A stretch of 64,000 bases of DNA from JALNZF01 sp964447405 (GCA_964447405.1 CAYUSP010000002.1:682001-746000), one strand, 5' to 3'. Shown: positions 52,092 to 61,802, counted from the first letter of the stretch. Numbers and translations are program-made. The notes: generated by a model from the letters alone, not told the origin.

Positions 52092-53909
52092 ATGGTTAAA
52101 AGGAACAATAGTATACTGTACCTGATCGGTGCTTCAATGGCGATCCTTACCATGCTCATCTATTTCGGCACGCTTCAAAATGCATTTATCAATTTAGATG
52201 ACAATCTCTATATTTATGAAAACAACCACATTCGCACGCTCGATTTTCAATTGGTAACATGGGCATTTACCAGCTTTCACGCCGGCAACTGGCATCCGCT
52301 TACCTGGCTGTCGCACGCGGTGGATTACTCATTATGGGGCTTAAATCCCATGGGACATCATCTTACGAGTATAGTGCTTCATTCGCTTAATACGTTCCTG
52401 GTCATTTTGCTCTGCAGCCGGCTAATACAGCTTGTAAATAGTGTTCATACGAATAATAAGAATGAAATGCTATTTTCCGAAAAAGGTTCTATCCTTGCAT
52501 CGATTGCAGCCGGCCTGATGTTCGGGATTAATCCTCTTCACGTAGAATCCGTAGCATGGGCATCGGAAAGAAAAGACGTGTTATGCGCGCTCTTTTATCT
52601 GATGAGCCTTCTATTTTATATTCGGCATTCTAAAGCATCACTAGTCACCTTTCAGGCAGGCCAATCGACGTGCGCAATGTATTCGCACAATTACGGCATT
52701 AGTTTTTTGTGCTTCTTTTTGGCACTCCTCAGTAAACCAATGGCGGTTTCACTGCCAATTATATTATTGCTTCTTGACTGGTACCCGTTAGCGAGATTTT
52801 ATAACGTAAAGCCAAGAGTGGTATTTATCGAAAAGATCCCCTTTTTGCTGCTTGGTTTTGCTTCATCATTAATAACAATCAAAGCACAGCAGTCCGGCGG
52901 CGCGGTTGGATTGCTGACTGATTATCCACTTGCGAAGAGAATTTCAGTGGCGCTTTATTCTTCCATTGCCTATGTAGGAAAGCTGGTTGCACCGCTGAAC
53001 TTGAGCCCTTTTTATCCCTATCCTACCTGGCAGCCTTTTTCAATAGAGGCGATAGGGTCGCTCCTTCTGTTTATTGCAATTTCGCTTTTTTGTATAATGC
53101 AGAACAAGCGTCAAAAAATATGGCTCGTTGTTTGGATGTATTACCTTGTTACAATTCTGCCGGTGATAGGTATTGTACAGGTAGGCGATCAAGGTATGGC
53201 TGATCGGTATATGTATCTTCCCAGTATCGGGTGGTGTATTCTTTTTGGCATTGGCACGGTTTCTGCCAATACCACCTTGCAAAAGCTTGGGCAGCATAAA
53301 CATGAATGGATCGGACGATCAATTTTGATACTGCTCAGTGTTTCTTATATGGTATTTCTATCATACACAACCATCAAACAAATAAAAATATGGCGCAATG
53401 ACAAGGTTTTTTGGAACTATATCATAGCAGTGGAACCTCAGGCAGCCTTGGCATATAACAACCTTGGTAATGTCATGTTTAAGGCCGGGGAACTTCGTGA
53501 GGCTATTGCTCTCTTTGAGAAAACGATAACATTGAGCATGTCGTCAGCGGTTCCACAGGCATATAATAACCTTGCGGTTTGCTACTTGGAAACAAAACAG
53601 TTTGAAAAAGCAGCGGCACATGCGATGACTGCTTTGAAGCATGATCCAAAAAATGGAGCATTTCATAATACGATGGGTGAGGTTAGTCTGGCAAATAATG
53701 ATTACAGAAATGCATTGGCCTCTTTTCGAGCGTCTATTTCGCTGAATCCTGAGAAGCCAAACGGTTATTTCAATGCAGCTCTTGCTGCTGAGAAACTCGG
53801 TAACATTGATGCAGCGTGCGATTATTTCAAAAGCTATCTATCATTCACGATGGAGACAGGAGATATAGATGAGGTGGGCATGAAGCTGAAAGATTTGGGC
53901 TGTCATTAG
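52092..53909 (+). CDS. TMTC-like membrane protein with C-terminal TPRs
   Basis: About 605 residues from MVKRNNSILYL. The N-terminal two-thirds have about nine membrane helices and the motifs DDNLYIYENN and NWHPLTWLSHAVDYSLWGL, followed by HHLTSIVLHSLNTFL and the loop NPLHVESVAWASERKD. These are typical of TMTC/PMT-related (DUF1736-like) O-glycosylation proteins. Residues about 450-600 form three TPRs (AYNNLGNVMFKAGELREAIALFEK and following). It may transfer sugars to surface proteins using lipid-linked donors. The gene looks more A/T-rich than its neighbours, a sign of possible transfer. A glycosyltransferase gene follows. Confidence 0.8.
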   Translation: MVKRNNSILYLIGASMAILTMLIYFGTLQNAFINLDDNLYIYENNHIRTLDFQLVTWAFTSFHAGNWHPLTWLSHAVDYSLWGLNPMGHHLTSIVLHSLNTFLVILLCSRLIQLVNSVHTNNKNEMLFSEKGSILASIAAGLMFGINPLHVESVAWASERKDVLCALFYLMSLLFYIRHSKASLVTFQAGQSTCAMYSHNYGISFLCFFLALLSKPMAVSLPIILLLLDWYPLARFYNVKPRVVFIEKIPFLLLGFASSLITIKAQQSGGAVGLLTDYPLAKRISVALYSSIAYVGKLVAPLNLSPFYPYPTWQPFSIEAIGSLLLFIAISLFCIMQNKRQKIWLVVWMYYLVTILPVIGIVQVGDQGMADRYMYLPSIGWCILFGIGTVSANTTLQKLGQHKHEWIGRSILILLSVSYMVFLSYTTIKQIKIWRNDKVFWNYIIAVEPQAALAYNNLGNVMFKAGELREAIALFEKTITLSMSSAVPQAYNNLAVCYLETKQFEKAAAHAMTALKHDPKNGAFHNTMGEVSLANNDYRNALASFRASISLNPEKPNGYFNAALAAEKLGNIDAACDYFKSYLSFTMETGDIDEVGMKLKDLGCH

Positions 53910-53950
53910 TGTTGTTGACATATGGGTTGTAATATTATTGGAGGGGATAC

Positions 53951-54757
53951 GTGCTTTCAGGTAATAAGATTATCGTTGTTATGCCGGCATACAACGCGGA
54001 GAAAACACTCCGTCAGACCTATGATGAGCTACCGCATGAATATATAGATGAGGTCATACTGGTAGATGATGCTTCGCATGACAGGACAGCGTTTGTGGCG
54101 AAAGAACTGGGGATACACACAATTATTCATGAGACCAATACGGGCTATGGCGGGAACCAAAAAACCTGCTATCGAACGGCGCTGGCGCACGATGCTGACA
54201 TTACCGTAATGGTTCACGCTGATTATCAGTATTCTCCCAAACTGGTGACCGCTATGGTCTCCATGATTGCTTCGGGGCATTACGATGTGGTGCTTGGTTC
54301 GCGCATTCTCGGAGATGACGCGCTTCGAGGCGGCATGCCGTTCTATAAGTATATCGCGAACCGTTTTCTAACCCTTTTTCAAAATATTTTGCTCGGGGCG
54401 AAACTCTCGGAGTATCATACGGGCTTTCGGGCTTTTTCCAGAAAAGTTCTTGAAACGCTTCCGCTGGAAGAAAATTCAAATGATTATATTTTTGATAATG
54501 AGATGTTGGCTCAGGCGCATTTTTTCGGTTTCAGGATCGGAGAGATTAGCTGTCCGACAAAATACTTCGCCGATGCATCTTCGATTAACTTTTCGCGAAG
54601 CGTAAAATATGGCTTTGGGGTACTCGGCACATCGATCAAATTCATACTCCAAAAGCGGTCCATGTTCAGATTCCGGCTTTTTAGCCGGGAAGGCCGGAGG
54701 CTGACATCAATTGTGGATGCCTCACGTTCCTCGGGTGCAAATATCAAAGAACGGTAG
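53951..54757 (+). CDS. Family 2 glycosyltransferase (polyprenyl-phosphate type)
   Basis: 268 residues from GTG 53951, preceded by the strong ggagggg. The N-terminus IIVVMPAYNAEKTLRQTYDELP with the nucleotide-binding VDDASHDRT and the metal DxD-like HADYQYSP fits dolichyl/undecaprenyl-phosphate sugar synthases. There are no membrane helices at the end, so it is probably a soluble or peripheral enzyme. It follows a TMTC-like protein after 41 bases, and the two may make and use the same lipid-linked sugar. Confidence 0.85.
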   Translation: MLSGNKIIVVMPAYNAEKTLRQTYDELPHEYIDEVILVDDASHDRTAFVAKELGIHTIIHETNTGYGGNQKTCYRTALAHDADITVMVHADYQYSPKLVTAMVSMIASGHYDVVLGSRILGDDALRGGMPFYKYIANRFLTLFQNILLGAKLSEYHTGFRAFSRKVLETLPLEENSNDYIFDNEMLAQAHFFGFRIGEISCPTKYFADASSINFSRSVKYGFGVLGTSIKFILQKRSMFRFRLFSREGRRLTSIVDASRSSGANIKER

Positions 54758-54801
54758 AATCTGTTTTCTGGGCCACAGGAGGAAGAAGCTGAAGAGCTTG
54801 G

Positions 54802-56082
54802 CTACATGAGCTCCCAGGGATATCCGATGAAGATCGCCGGACTGACACCTTCATGCCCGAAGCCGATATCTCCGCGGAAAACGATGCCCGATGCCGTGAC
54901 CACTCTGAGCCCAAAACCGTACGAATCGCGCATGATGTCCCCGAGTTCGCTCCGGATATCGGTTGTACTGCCGGTCTCGTAGAACAGGGCGACCTGGATC
55001 GACGTTCTGATGTCTTTCATGACAAAGATGTCAAAGGGCGTTTGCTCGTCTGTCAGATTCCACCGGATCTCGGAGCCATAGAACAGGGTGTGCGCGCCCT
55101 GATACCTGCTCTGAGAATAGCCGCGCAGACGGCTGAACCCCCCCAGGGAACTCGCGGTGCCGTAGGTGTTGTTCGCGATGGTGTTGTCGATAACTTCGTT
55201 GCAGAATCTCTGCTTTTCCGGGTCTGCGATCGTGCTGCAGTGCAGGTCGCGGGTATCCTCGAGCGTTGCACGGTCAGTCTCTCCCCGGTGCTTGACGACC
55301 GCGTCGGAACGGAAGTAGTTGAACGCCCATGTGCTGCGTCGTCCGAGAGGGAGGTAGGCCATGGTATTGTAATCCATGACGTAGTAGTCAGGGCCTGAGT
55401 CGCGGGGCGGCGACATGGAGCGGGTCATATCGAAGCGAAAGCCTCTGCGCGGATCGCCGTAGTCATCGGTCAGATCGATGCGGGTCCCGATCATGGTCGT
55501 ACGGCCATGCTCCTTGGGTGAATTCTGCGATTCGACAATGATGTTGCCGTCCTTGTCCCGGATGCTCTTCAGCTTCCCGCCGCCTTCATACAGTGCCCCA
55601 TAGACCTCGAAGCGGCGTTCTAGGAACGTCGCTGTCAGCCTTCCGCCGTAGTATTCCATATCACCGAACTCGATCAGGCGGTAGTCGTTTTTTTCCGTGG
55701 TCATGCCTCGTTTGCTGTAGCTCTGGATAGTGGCAGCGCTGACTGTGCCGAAGCCTGTATCGAGGATCAGCGTTTTCGGGATGATATGGACATCCGCGAC
55801 ACCAGCGGAAACGCCCTTGATCTCGCCGCCGAATACGATGCCGTAGACGTCCGTATAGGTATCTGCGACATTCATCATGCCTCCGACTAGACCAATGCCC
55901 TTGCCGATGCCGGGAAGGCTGTAGGGGTAGGGGAAAAGCGCGTAGCCGTAGCTCTTCTGATACTGCTCCTTGCGGCGGTCGGGTATGGCGGAATATTTTT
56001 CGAGGTCTTCGGCAGACGCGAAGGATGCGGTCAGGCAGACGAGGCTTGCAGCAATCAAAAACAATTGTGCGTTTTTAAGCAT
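54802..56082 (-). CDS. Omp85-type outer-membrane barrel without POTRA domains
   Basis: About 426 residues from MLKNAQLFLIAASLVCL. A signal peptide (1-24) is followed directly by barrel strands, and no POTRA repeats are visible. The Omp85 lid-loop motif is present as GGFSRLRGYSQSRYQG, and the C-terminal strands resemble BamA/TamA (FRGDIGFG...FIGYPW). It may be a lipid/protein insertion factor, or a 'surface antigen D15'-like protein of unknown role. The start is backed by gggaggtatga. It stands alone. Confidence 0.8.
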   Translation of the reverse strand: MLKNAQLFLIAASLVCLTASFASAEDLEKYSAIPDRRKEQYQKSYGYALFPYPYSLPGIGKGIGLVGGMMNVADTYTDVYGIVFGGEIKGVSAGVADVHIIPKTLILDTGFGTVSAATIQSYSKRGMTTEKNDYRLIEFGDMEYYGGRLTATFLERRFEVYGALYEGGGKLKSIRDKDGNIIVESQNSPKEHGRTTMIGTRIDLTDDYGDPRRGFRFDMTRSMSPPRDSGPDYYVMDYNTMAYLPLGRRSTWAFNYFRSDAVVKHRGETDRATLEDTRDLHCSTIADPEKQRFCNEVIDNTIANNTYGTASSLGGFSRLRGYSQSRYQGAHTLFYGSEIRWNLTDEQTPFDIFVMKDIRTSIQVALFYETGSTTDIRSELGDIMRDSYGFGLRVVTASGIVFRGDIGFGHEGVSPAIFIGYPWELM

Positions 56083-56233
56083 TTCATACCTCCCGTGAAA
56101 CGGGAAAATAATAGCACGGTTGAAGTCCGGTGTCACGAAAAACCAACAAGGCGTGCCAGTATCCGCGAATAACTCGGCAGGGGTCTCGGATAACGTCCAT
56201 CATGATCAAGCACCTTAGCCCGTTCTGCTGTCA

Positions 56234-56824
56234 CTATCCAAAATATCGGTCAATCAGTTCCCCGGCTTCCCGGAGCCATTCCAGGCGTTTCATCTCGGTG
56301 CTCGTAACTACTACGCTGAACGTCCGGCGATGAACCGTCGAAACGCCGCACAAACCGAATACGCAGTTTTTCCAGATCAATTCAAGGGGGTCTCCGAAAA
56401 CCGCCTGTTCGCGCCCGCTCGCTGTATTTGAGGTGTTGAATACGAGCGCTGTCTTCGCCTGCAGGAGGCCGCATGGCGTGCCTTCGCCGCTGTCTCCCTC
56501 GATAAACTCATAGGCAACGCCCGGCCTGATGACGCGGTCGATCCACCCCTTCAGGATCGCAGGCGGCTGGCCCCACCAGTTCGGATGGATGATCACGATG
56601 CCAGCAGCCGCCGCGATCTCATCACAGTGTTTTTGCACCAAAGAAGGCACCGCTGCGTTCTTTGGGATTTCCGATGAAGGGAGAACCGGGTCGAATTGCT
56701 CTTCGTACAGATCGTGAAACCATACCCCATGGCCCCGTTTCTTCAGTGCAGAGACTACGGTCCCTGCTATTGCATGGTTGAAGCTTCCCTTCACCGGATG
56801 GCCGAGAATGACTGAAACGTTCAT
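56234..56824 (-). CDS. Flavodoxin-fold NAD(P)H quinone oxidoreductase
   Basis: About 196 residues from MNVSVILGHPVKGSFNHAIA. The KefF/NQO1-like fold is seen from the FMN-binding start HPVKGSFNHA, from the loop IIHPNWWGQPPAILKGWIDRVIRPGVAYEF, and from NTSNTASGRE. It should reduce quinones or activate a potassium efflux system. No kef gene is near. caggaggattc gives a good ribosome binding site for this start. Confidence 0.85.
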   Translation of the reverse strand: MNVSVILGHPVKGSFNHAIAGTVVSALKKRGHGVWFHDLYEEQFDPVLPSSEIPKNAAVPSLVQKHCDEIAAAAGIVIIHPNWWGQPPAILKGWIDRVIRPGVAYEFIEGDSGEGTPCGLLQAKTALVFNTSNTASGREQAVFGDPLELIWKNCVFGLCGVSTVHRRTFSVVVTSTEMKRLEWLREAGELIDRYFG

Positions 56825-57499
56825 GAATCCTCCTGACTTAAGAAGTTGTATAGTGAAAAACCGCAGCTGGTCCAGGTGTCTCATGCGCTTGACCAGCCAT
56901 CATCATATGATTCACATCTGCATAGGGTAAGGAGAGGGTAGACTAAAAAATCACCGCATGGTTGTTAGACAAGGGCGTCACCTTTACCGTCCGTTACAAG
57001 GTGCATCTCTGCACTTTTTCCGAAGGGTGATTTCGTCGGCTACGAAGCAGTCCACATGCCAGAGGTGCTCTTTCGTGATCGTGCCGACGAGCTTTCGGAT
57101 TGCGGTCTGGTCGTGCTGCACATGTTGATTATGTCATAAAACTTCGGATGCTGACAAGGAGAATGAATAGCTGAGCGTATTACATTGCGGGCAACGGAAA
57201 TAGGATGCGTATCCGCGTTTATCTGTGGTTGCATGCTCTTTTAGGATGCCAGATATCCCTCTTGGGCCTGGTAATACGCTAAAGCGGTTTCACGAAATAT
57301 CTTTTGCAGCTTCCCGTAAAAGCTTAACTCTATGACCAGGATTTCTTTGCTCTGCATGTTCTGCCGGCTTGTCCAGAAGTGAACTTTCCCGGGGAAGAAT
57401 CGCAGAAGAATGAACTGCGTCCTTACCTGCCTTGCCTCCCTTACTTTCAAAAATATGCTATCTTTATGCAGTGCGTTGTTGTGATGGAGGGTCTTGTGT
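56825..57499. other. Intergenic region with traces of decayed genes
   Basis: About 675 bases without a convincing gene. The minus strand contains a short frame around 57000-57125 reading TAIRKLVGTITKEHLWHVDC followed by FVADEITLRKKC. It looks protein-like but lacks a good start and its neighbours in frame. Other small frames on the minus strand (57040-57234, 57241-57450) have no family features. The right end carries the promoter region of the AarF-like gene. Confidence 0.4.
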
Positions 57500-59203
57500 A
57501 TGGGTTCGATGTTGGCTCACGTGCGAAGTTTAAGACGTTTTGCTGTAATCTGTTTCATTTTGTTCAAGGAAATAGTGATCTTGTGGCCTTACCGGCTGGC
57601 ATGCACGCCCCGGGCAGAGCGTGACAATACCATCAGCAACTATCTCAGGCCGATTGGATCAAAACCCACTACTCCCGAGATCGCGAAAAAAATCCTGGAG
57701 AAGCTCGGCCCCACCTATATCAAGTTCGGCCAGTTCATGAGCATCCGGCCTGATCTCATCCCTCAGGAATTCTGCGCCGAGTTCAGAAAACTTCAGGACA
57801 ATGTCCCGCCGTTCCCGTATGCCCAGGCGAAGAAAGCACTGACAGAGGAATTGCAAAGAGAACCATCCGAGATCTTCAGTGAATTCGATGAAACACCGCT
57901 GGCCGCTGCCTCGGTCTCGCAGGTGCACCGGGCGAGGCTCAGGACAGGCGAGGAAGTCGCGGTCAAGATACAGCGGCCGGGGATCCAGGAAGAGATGGTG
58001 TCGGATATTCTCATTATGCTGTTCTTCGCAAACCTTGCCGTCCGGATTATTCCGTCACTCCGTAAACACGAACCCGCTGTACTGATCAAGGAGTTCTCGC
58101 GCTGGACAGACCGCGAGCTTTACTTTCGGCAGGAGGGGAAGAACTCCCTTCATTTCACTCATAACTTCCAGGACTATCCCGGTGTACGCTTTCCGCGGAT
58201 CTTTCGCGAATACACTACGCGGAAGATTCTGGTCATGGAGTACATCCGCGGCGTCAATATTCTCCATGTGCCGGAAGAGGGGATCGATAGAAAAGCAGTT
58301 GCCGGCCTTATCGTGGATTCCATGCTGAAGCAGATCTTCATTGATGGTTTCTTCCATGGCGATCCCCATGCCGGGAACATCCTGCTTGTGGAAGGGAACA
58401 CCATTGTGTATCTGGATTTCGGTATTGTCGGCCACTTGTCCGAGGAACTGCGGGCGTGGATCTTCGACATCCTTTACGGCATGTCCAAGGGGGATATCCC
58501 GCGGGTGGTCAACTCCTTCCTGGAGCTGTGCAATGTCAGGGAGGACGAGATCGATATTGCCGGATACCGCCGCCATATGAATGAAGTACTCTCGGAGCTG
58601 CGCTTGTATGAAATGGCCGGCATCCCTTTTTCGCAAATGATGAAAAAGTTCCTGTATACGAGCCTGGAATACGGCATCCGCATCCCCCACGAGTTTGTGC
58701 TCGTGACCAAGTCGCTGACCACCTTTGAGGGGACCTGCCTCTCCCTGGACCCAGAGATCAGGATCGTGGAGCTCTTGCGCACGTTTGTGGACAAGCATGT
58801 CGCGAAATTGCCTGCGTTCGAAGAGATGATGGATCGGATAAAATCCGGGCCCTTTGAACTGATGCGGCTTCAGCGGCTGGTCCTGAAGCACGGGTCCCGG
58901 GTCGTTCAGTTTCTCGAGAATCCGGTCATCAGGCTGGCTGGTGATGAGGCAGGCGGCATGTCGGGGAGTCGGGACAGGACTGGCGAAAATATCGGCAATG
59001 GCTTCGTTATTGCGGCGTTGATCGTATTTGCCGCGCTCGTGAGCAATGAAAGCGCTTTGGCGAAATGGTTGATCTCTACACTGCATCTTCCAGAATTTCC
59101 CATACTTCCCCTTATGAGCCTGGTCTGCGCAGCGCTCCTGGGTGTGAATATGATGCTGAAGAATCAAGGAAAGAAAGTCGCAAAACCCGGGATGCGTCAG
59201 TGA
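57500..59203 (+). CDS. UbiB/AarF (ABC1) atypical protein kinase
   Basis: About 567 residues. The ABC1 family core includes KLGPTYIKFGQFMSIRPDLIPQEF (about 70-95, with the KxGQ motif), the Ala-rich ASVSQVHRARL loop, AVKIQRPG with its Lys, and the catalytic DGFFHGDPHAGNIL and VYLDFGIVG. Two hydrophobic helices lie at the C-terminus (about 495-555), typical of membrane-bound UbiB-like proteins. These proteins help quinone-head-group hydroxylation or other lipid steps. It stands alone without ubi genes. ggagg lies nine bases before the ATG at 57500. Confidence 0.9.
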   Translation: MGSMLAHVRSLRRFAVICFILFKEIVILWPYRLACTPRAERDNTISNYLRPIGSKPTTPEIAKKILEKLGPTYIKFGQFMSIRPDLIPQEFCAEFRKLQDNVPPFPYAQAKKALTEELQREPSEIFSEFDETPLAAASVSQVHRARLRTGEEVAVKIQRPGIQEEMVSDILIMLFFANLAVRIIPSLRKHEPAVLIKEFSRWTDRELYFRQEGKNSLHFTHNFQDYPGVRFPRIFREYTTRKILVMEYIRGVNILHVPEEGIDRKAVAGLIVDSMLKQIFIDGFFHGDPHAGNILLVEGNTIVYLDFGIVGHLSEELRAWIFDILYGMSKGDIPRVVNSFLELCNVREDEIDIAGYRRHMNEVLSELRLYEMAGIPFSQMMKKFLYTSLEYGIRIPHEFVLVTKSLTTFEGTCLSLDPEIRIVELLRTFVDKHVAKLPAFEEMMDRIKSGPFELMRLQRLVLKHGSRVVQFLENPVIRLAGDEAGGMSGSRDRTGENIGNGFVIAALIVFAALVSNESALAKWLISTLHLPEFPILPLMSLVCAALLGVNMMLKNQGKKVAKPGMRQ

Positions 59204-59252
59204 GGCGGACGAGCTATTGAATCCGCAACCGGGCGCGAGTCAGGTTGTTGAC

Positions 59253-59687
59253 TCATTTCTCAAGAACCGGCCCTGTGCCAGGAACAAATGTTCCCTTAAA
59301 GTAGCGCTGCCTGATTACCGCCGCTTCTCTTTCCGTCCATTGCTCCACTCCGACCAGCTTCATTCTGCCGAGATTATATACCTTCATGTTATGGGGATAT
59401 TTGCCCGCTCCATCCGCAGCAGGCTGCAGTTTGGCGCAGGGGAACTCAGCGCACTCGAAGCAGAACTCAACGCCTTTGGCGTTCACGCAATCAAGTGTGT
59501 CGCAGGATTCCCAATGCAGCCGGCATCCTTTTTGTTCCCGGCAGCCGTTACAAGGGACCTTTTCCGGGGTCAGGTGGAAGTGCTTTGCCATGAACATTTT
59601 CGTTTCTTCAGTAATGTTGCCACTGTAGACCTGGCAGTTGAAGCAGTCCAGTCCGCAGGGCGAGGTTAATTCTCGCTTCGTTTTCAT
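59253..59687 (-). CDS. DUF3795 Cys-rich protein
   Basis: 144 residues. CGLDCFNCQVY at the start, the middle CNGCREQKGCRLHWESCDTLDC and the ECAEFPCAKL form the Cys-rich pattern of DUF3795, which may bind zinc or an Fe-S cluster. The function is unknown. It is convergent with the AarF-like gene. Confidence 0.8.
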   Translation of the reverse strand: MKTKRELTSPCGLDCFNCQVYSGNITEETKMFMAKHFHLTPEKVPCNGCREQKGCRLHWESCDTLDCVNAKGVEFCFECAEFPCAKLQPAADGAGKYPHNMKVYNLGRMKLVGVEQWTEREAAVIRQRYFKGTFVPGTGPVLEK

Positions 59688-59728
59688 AAGTAGCCTCTCT
59701 TAATTTGACAAAATTCCACTGCTGCGTA

Positions 59729-60490
59729 TCAGACAAGGCGATTTCGCGCGGCCAGAACTGCTGCATGGGTCCTATCGTTCACGCCGAGCTTGTTGAACAG
59801 GCTGTTGACGTGGGTCTTCACGGTGTGGGCGCTGATATCCAGCACCTCGGCGATCTGGACATTGGTGTATCCTTCGGTCACCAGGCGCAGGACATCAGTT
59901 TCGCGGCGGGACAATTTCACGGATAGGGTGATGTCGTTGCTGCTCTGGATCACTTTCCCGGAACCGGTCTCCTTGCTGCGCAGTTGATTTTCAAGAAGTT
60001 CGGAATAGTTCTTCTGCTGCTGCAGCGCGCGCTTGCTCGCAGTCGTTTCAAATATAATAATGATGACCGCTGCGACGTTCTTCTGCTGGTCCCGTACCGG
60101 ATAGGCCTGCACCTCTCCCCATCGCCATCCGCTTCCCGGAACGTCCATCCCTTTTTCCACGACCTGGGTTCGGCCATTTGCGATGACCTCCACTAGGAAA
60201 CATTCCTCGCACGGATGCTCACACCCCTTCAGTGCCTCATGACACAGCTTTCCGACCACCTTTTCATGGTCGCAGCGGTGGATGAAAGCCATGCTCTTAT
60301 TGATCAATACGATCCTGCGGTCCTTATCGAAAATGCCCAAAGGCGTCCGGATGCTCGAGAACAGTGCAGGGCCAAGACCGGACAGGACCTGGTCCAGGGA
60401 CAGCATGCCGATATTTTCAGGTTTTCGGTCCTTCATAGTCTGCTTCGGGAAATCGTAGCAGACAGGTATAACATTGTCCACTTGTTTCAT
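59729..60490 (-). CDS. PAS-LuxR transcription factor with Cys-rich PAS
   Basis: About 253 residues from MKQVDNVIPV. A PAS domain (about 30-145) contains a Cys-rich insertion CHEALKGCEHPCEECF. A coiled linker follows, then a GerE/LuxR helix-turn-helix (LSRRETDVLRLVTEGYTNVQIAEVLDISAHTVKTHVNSLFNKLG) at the C-terminus. The Cys set may bind Fe-S or zinc and make it a redox or metal sensor, as in many metal-reducing bacteria. The start overlaps the stop of the gene before it (ATGA), so they are coupled. It is not a two-component receiver protein. Confidence 0.85.
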   Translation of the reverse strand: MKQVDNVIPVCYDFPKQTMKDRKPENIGMLSLDQVLSGLGPALFSSIRTPLGIFDKDRRIVLINKSMAFIHRCDHEKVVGKLCHEALKGCEHPCEECFLVEVIANGRTQVVEKGMDVPGSGWRWGEVQAYPVRDQQKNVAAVIIIIFETTASKRALQQQKNYSELLENQLRSKETGSGKVIQSSNDITLSVKLSRRETDVLRLVTEGYTNVQIAEVLDISAHTVKTHVNSLFNKLGVNDRTHAAVLAARNRLV

Positions 60491-60738
60491 TGCCCTGTCC
60501 GATCCAGTGGCGACCTGGGTAGCAGCCGGCGGGACTGATCCTGCAGCAAGACGAAGAACCGCTTGAACATGCCTGGCGCGATCGGTTCGGCTGTGCAAGA
60601 TGCCACTATCACGTCCATGGGGTCGTCCTGCTCGATGCAGGTGAACTCGTCCCGAAGCTCGCGGTGGTACAGGAAAAGGCTCATGCGTTTGTCCGGATCA
60701 CTCATGCGATACTCGTCAAGGATCATGTCGATATCCAT
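60487..60738 (-). CDS. Small protein coupled to PAS-LuxR regulator
   Basis: 83 residues (MDIDMILDEYRMSDPDKRMSL...). A very strong ribosome binding site (aaaaggaggcagcgc) supports the ATG at 60738. A longer frame upstream has no such site and runs through non-coding-like sequence. The protein is acidic at its N-terminus and basic at its C-terminus, and has no recognisable domain. Its stop overlaps the start of the LuxR gene (ATGA), so they are a two-gene operon. The name may be 'regulator partner', but the function is unknown. Confidence 0.7.
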   Translation of the reverse strand: MDIDMILDEYRMSDPDKRMSLFLYHRELRDEFTCIEQDDPMDVIVASCTAEPIAPGMFKRFFVLLQDQSRRLLPRSPLDRTGQ

Positions 60739-61333
60739 GCGCTGCCTCCTTTTCGCGCCAAGCACTGTTCTGGTTGGCGAATGCACTTTTCGATCCTGGC
60801 GAAAGTATAGATGAGAATAATGACAGTAACATCGCCCGTTTGGGGGAGGGTTGCGAAATTGAGGACGTATGCTAGTAAAGTCAATTGACAGGTGAAGGTT
60901 CGTTTGTGTATGAACAGGTGGGATACGGATGGAATACTCGATAAACATCATCTCCAGGACTCCCCAAAATACACTATCGGGATTCTTGACAATTCGGTCG
61001 ATGTATTTATAATCTAACCAAACCCGTCCTCGAATCGATATTTTCTTTTCCAGTATGCATTCGTAGTTTTTGTGGCGTATTAGCTGAGATGTTGAATTAT
61101 ACTTGCGGCTCACAAGAATGCTTTGCACATTTTTATCTGCTTAAATGTGCGGTAAAGACTGGCATTCTTTTGAAGGGTACACCATGAAAGAGATGGGCAG
61201 AAGAACAATGCTGCGTATAAAACTCCAAGATTCATCCTCCTGATGGTTTGTTGAAGAAAAACGTTATTGATTTACCATGAGGCTTGAGATGGTCGCGAAA
61301 AAGCGTCCTCCGCTGAGCCGTTAGGCCGGGTCT
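60739..61333. other. Divergent intergenic region, about 600 bases
   Basis: The region between the LuxR operon and the gene at 61334 is A/T-rich. I see no further gene, RNA or hairpin terminator in it. It probably carries promoters on both strands. Confidence 0.35.
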
Positions 61334-61699
61334 ATGATAAAATCGTTAATAATCGTTCTCGGACATGCTCTGATCGGTTGGATTCTCTGTGGTGCAACGA
61401 TTGGAATCGGGCGCAGTATAACGTCGATGGAAAATACATTGATCATTCATGCTGCTGCTGCACCGGTTATCTTTGCCATGATCTCGCTGGTTTACTTCAG
61501 GAAGTTCAATCATTATTCTCCCCTGTTTATTGCATCATGCTTTTTGGGAGTGGTCGTCTTTATGGACATCGCTGTTGTGGCGACATTCATAGAAAAGGAT
61601 TTTTCAATGTTTAAGAGCATGATTGGAACATGGGTTCCTTTTTTTACCATATTCCTGTCAACATTCATTGCAGGATATATGATCAATAAAAGAGTCTGA
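61334..61699 (+). CDS. Hypothetical four-helix membrane protein, 121 residues
   Basis: Four membrane helices (about 3-24, 36-54, 62-85, 95-116). No family is recognised; the start is a plain ATG with a weak ribosome binding site. It is followed by another small membrane protein gene about 100 bases later. Confidence 0.6.
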   Translation: MIKSLIIVLGHALIGWILCGATIGIGRSITSMENTLIIHAAAAPVIFAMISLVYFRKFNHYSPLFIASCFLGVVVFMDIAVVATFIEKDFSMFKSMIGTWVPFFTIFLSTFIAGYMINKRV

Positions 61700-61802
61700 C
61701 AAAAGGGCAGATCAATAGACACGCTTCACAGCGCACTCGGAACTCCACGGGACAACGTGCAGCGCGCCCTGTAATCTCATGAATTGACCTCATAGGAGAA
61801 AT

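Noticed and set aside
60739..61128. N-terminal extension of the 83-aa protein
   Set aside because: The upstream frame lacks a ribosome binding site and reads as non-coding. The strong site at the ATG 60738 sets the start.
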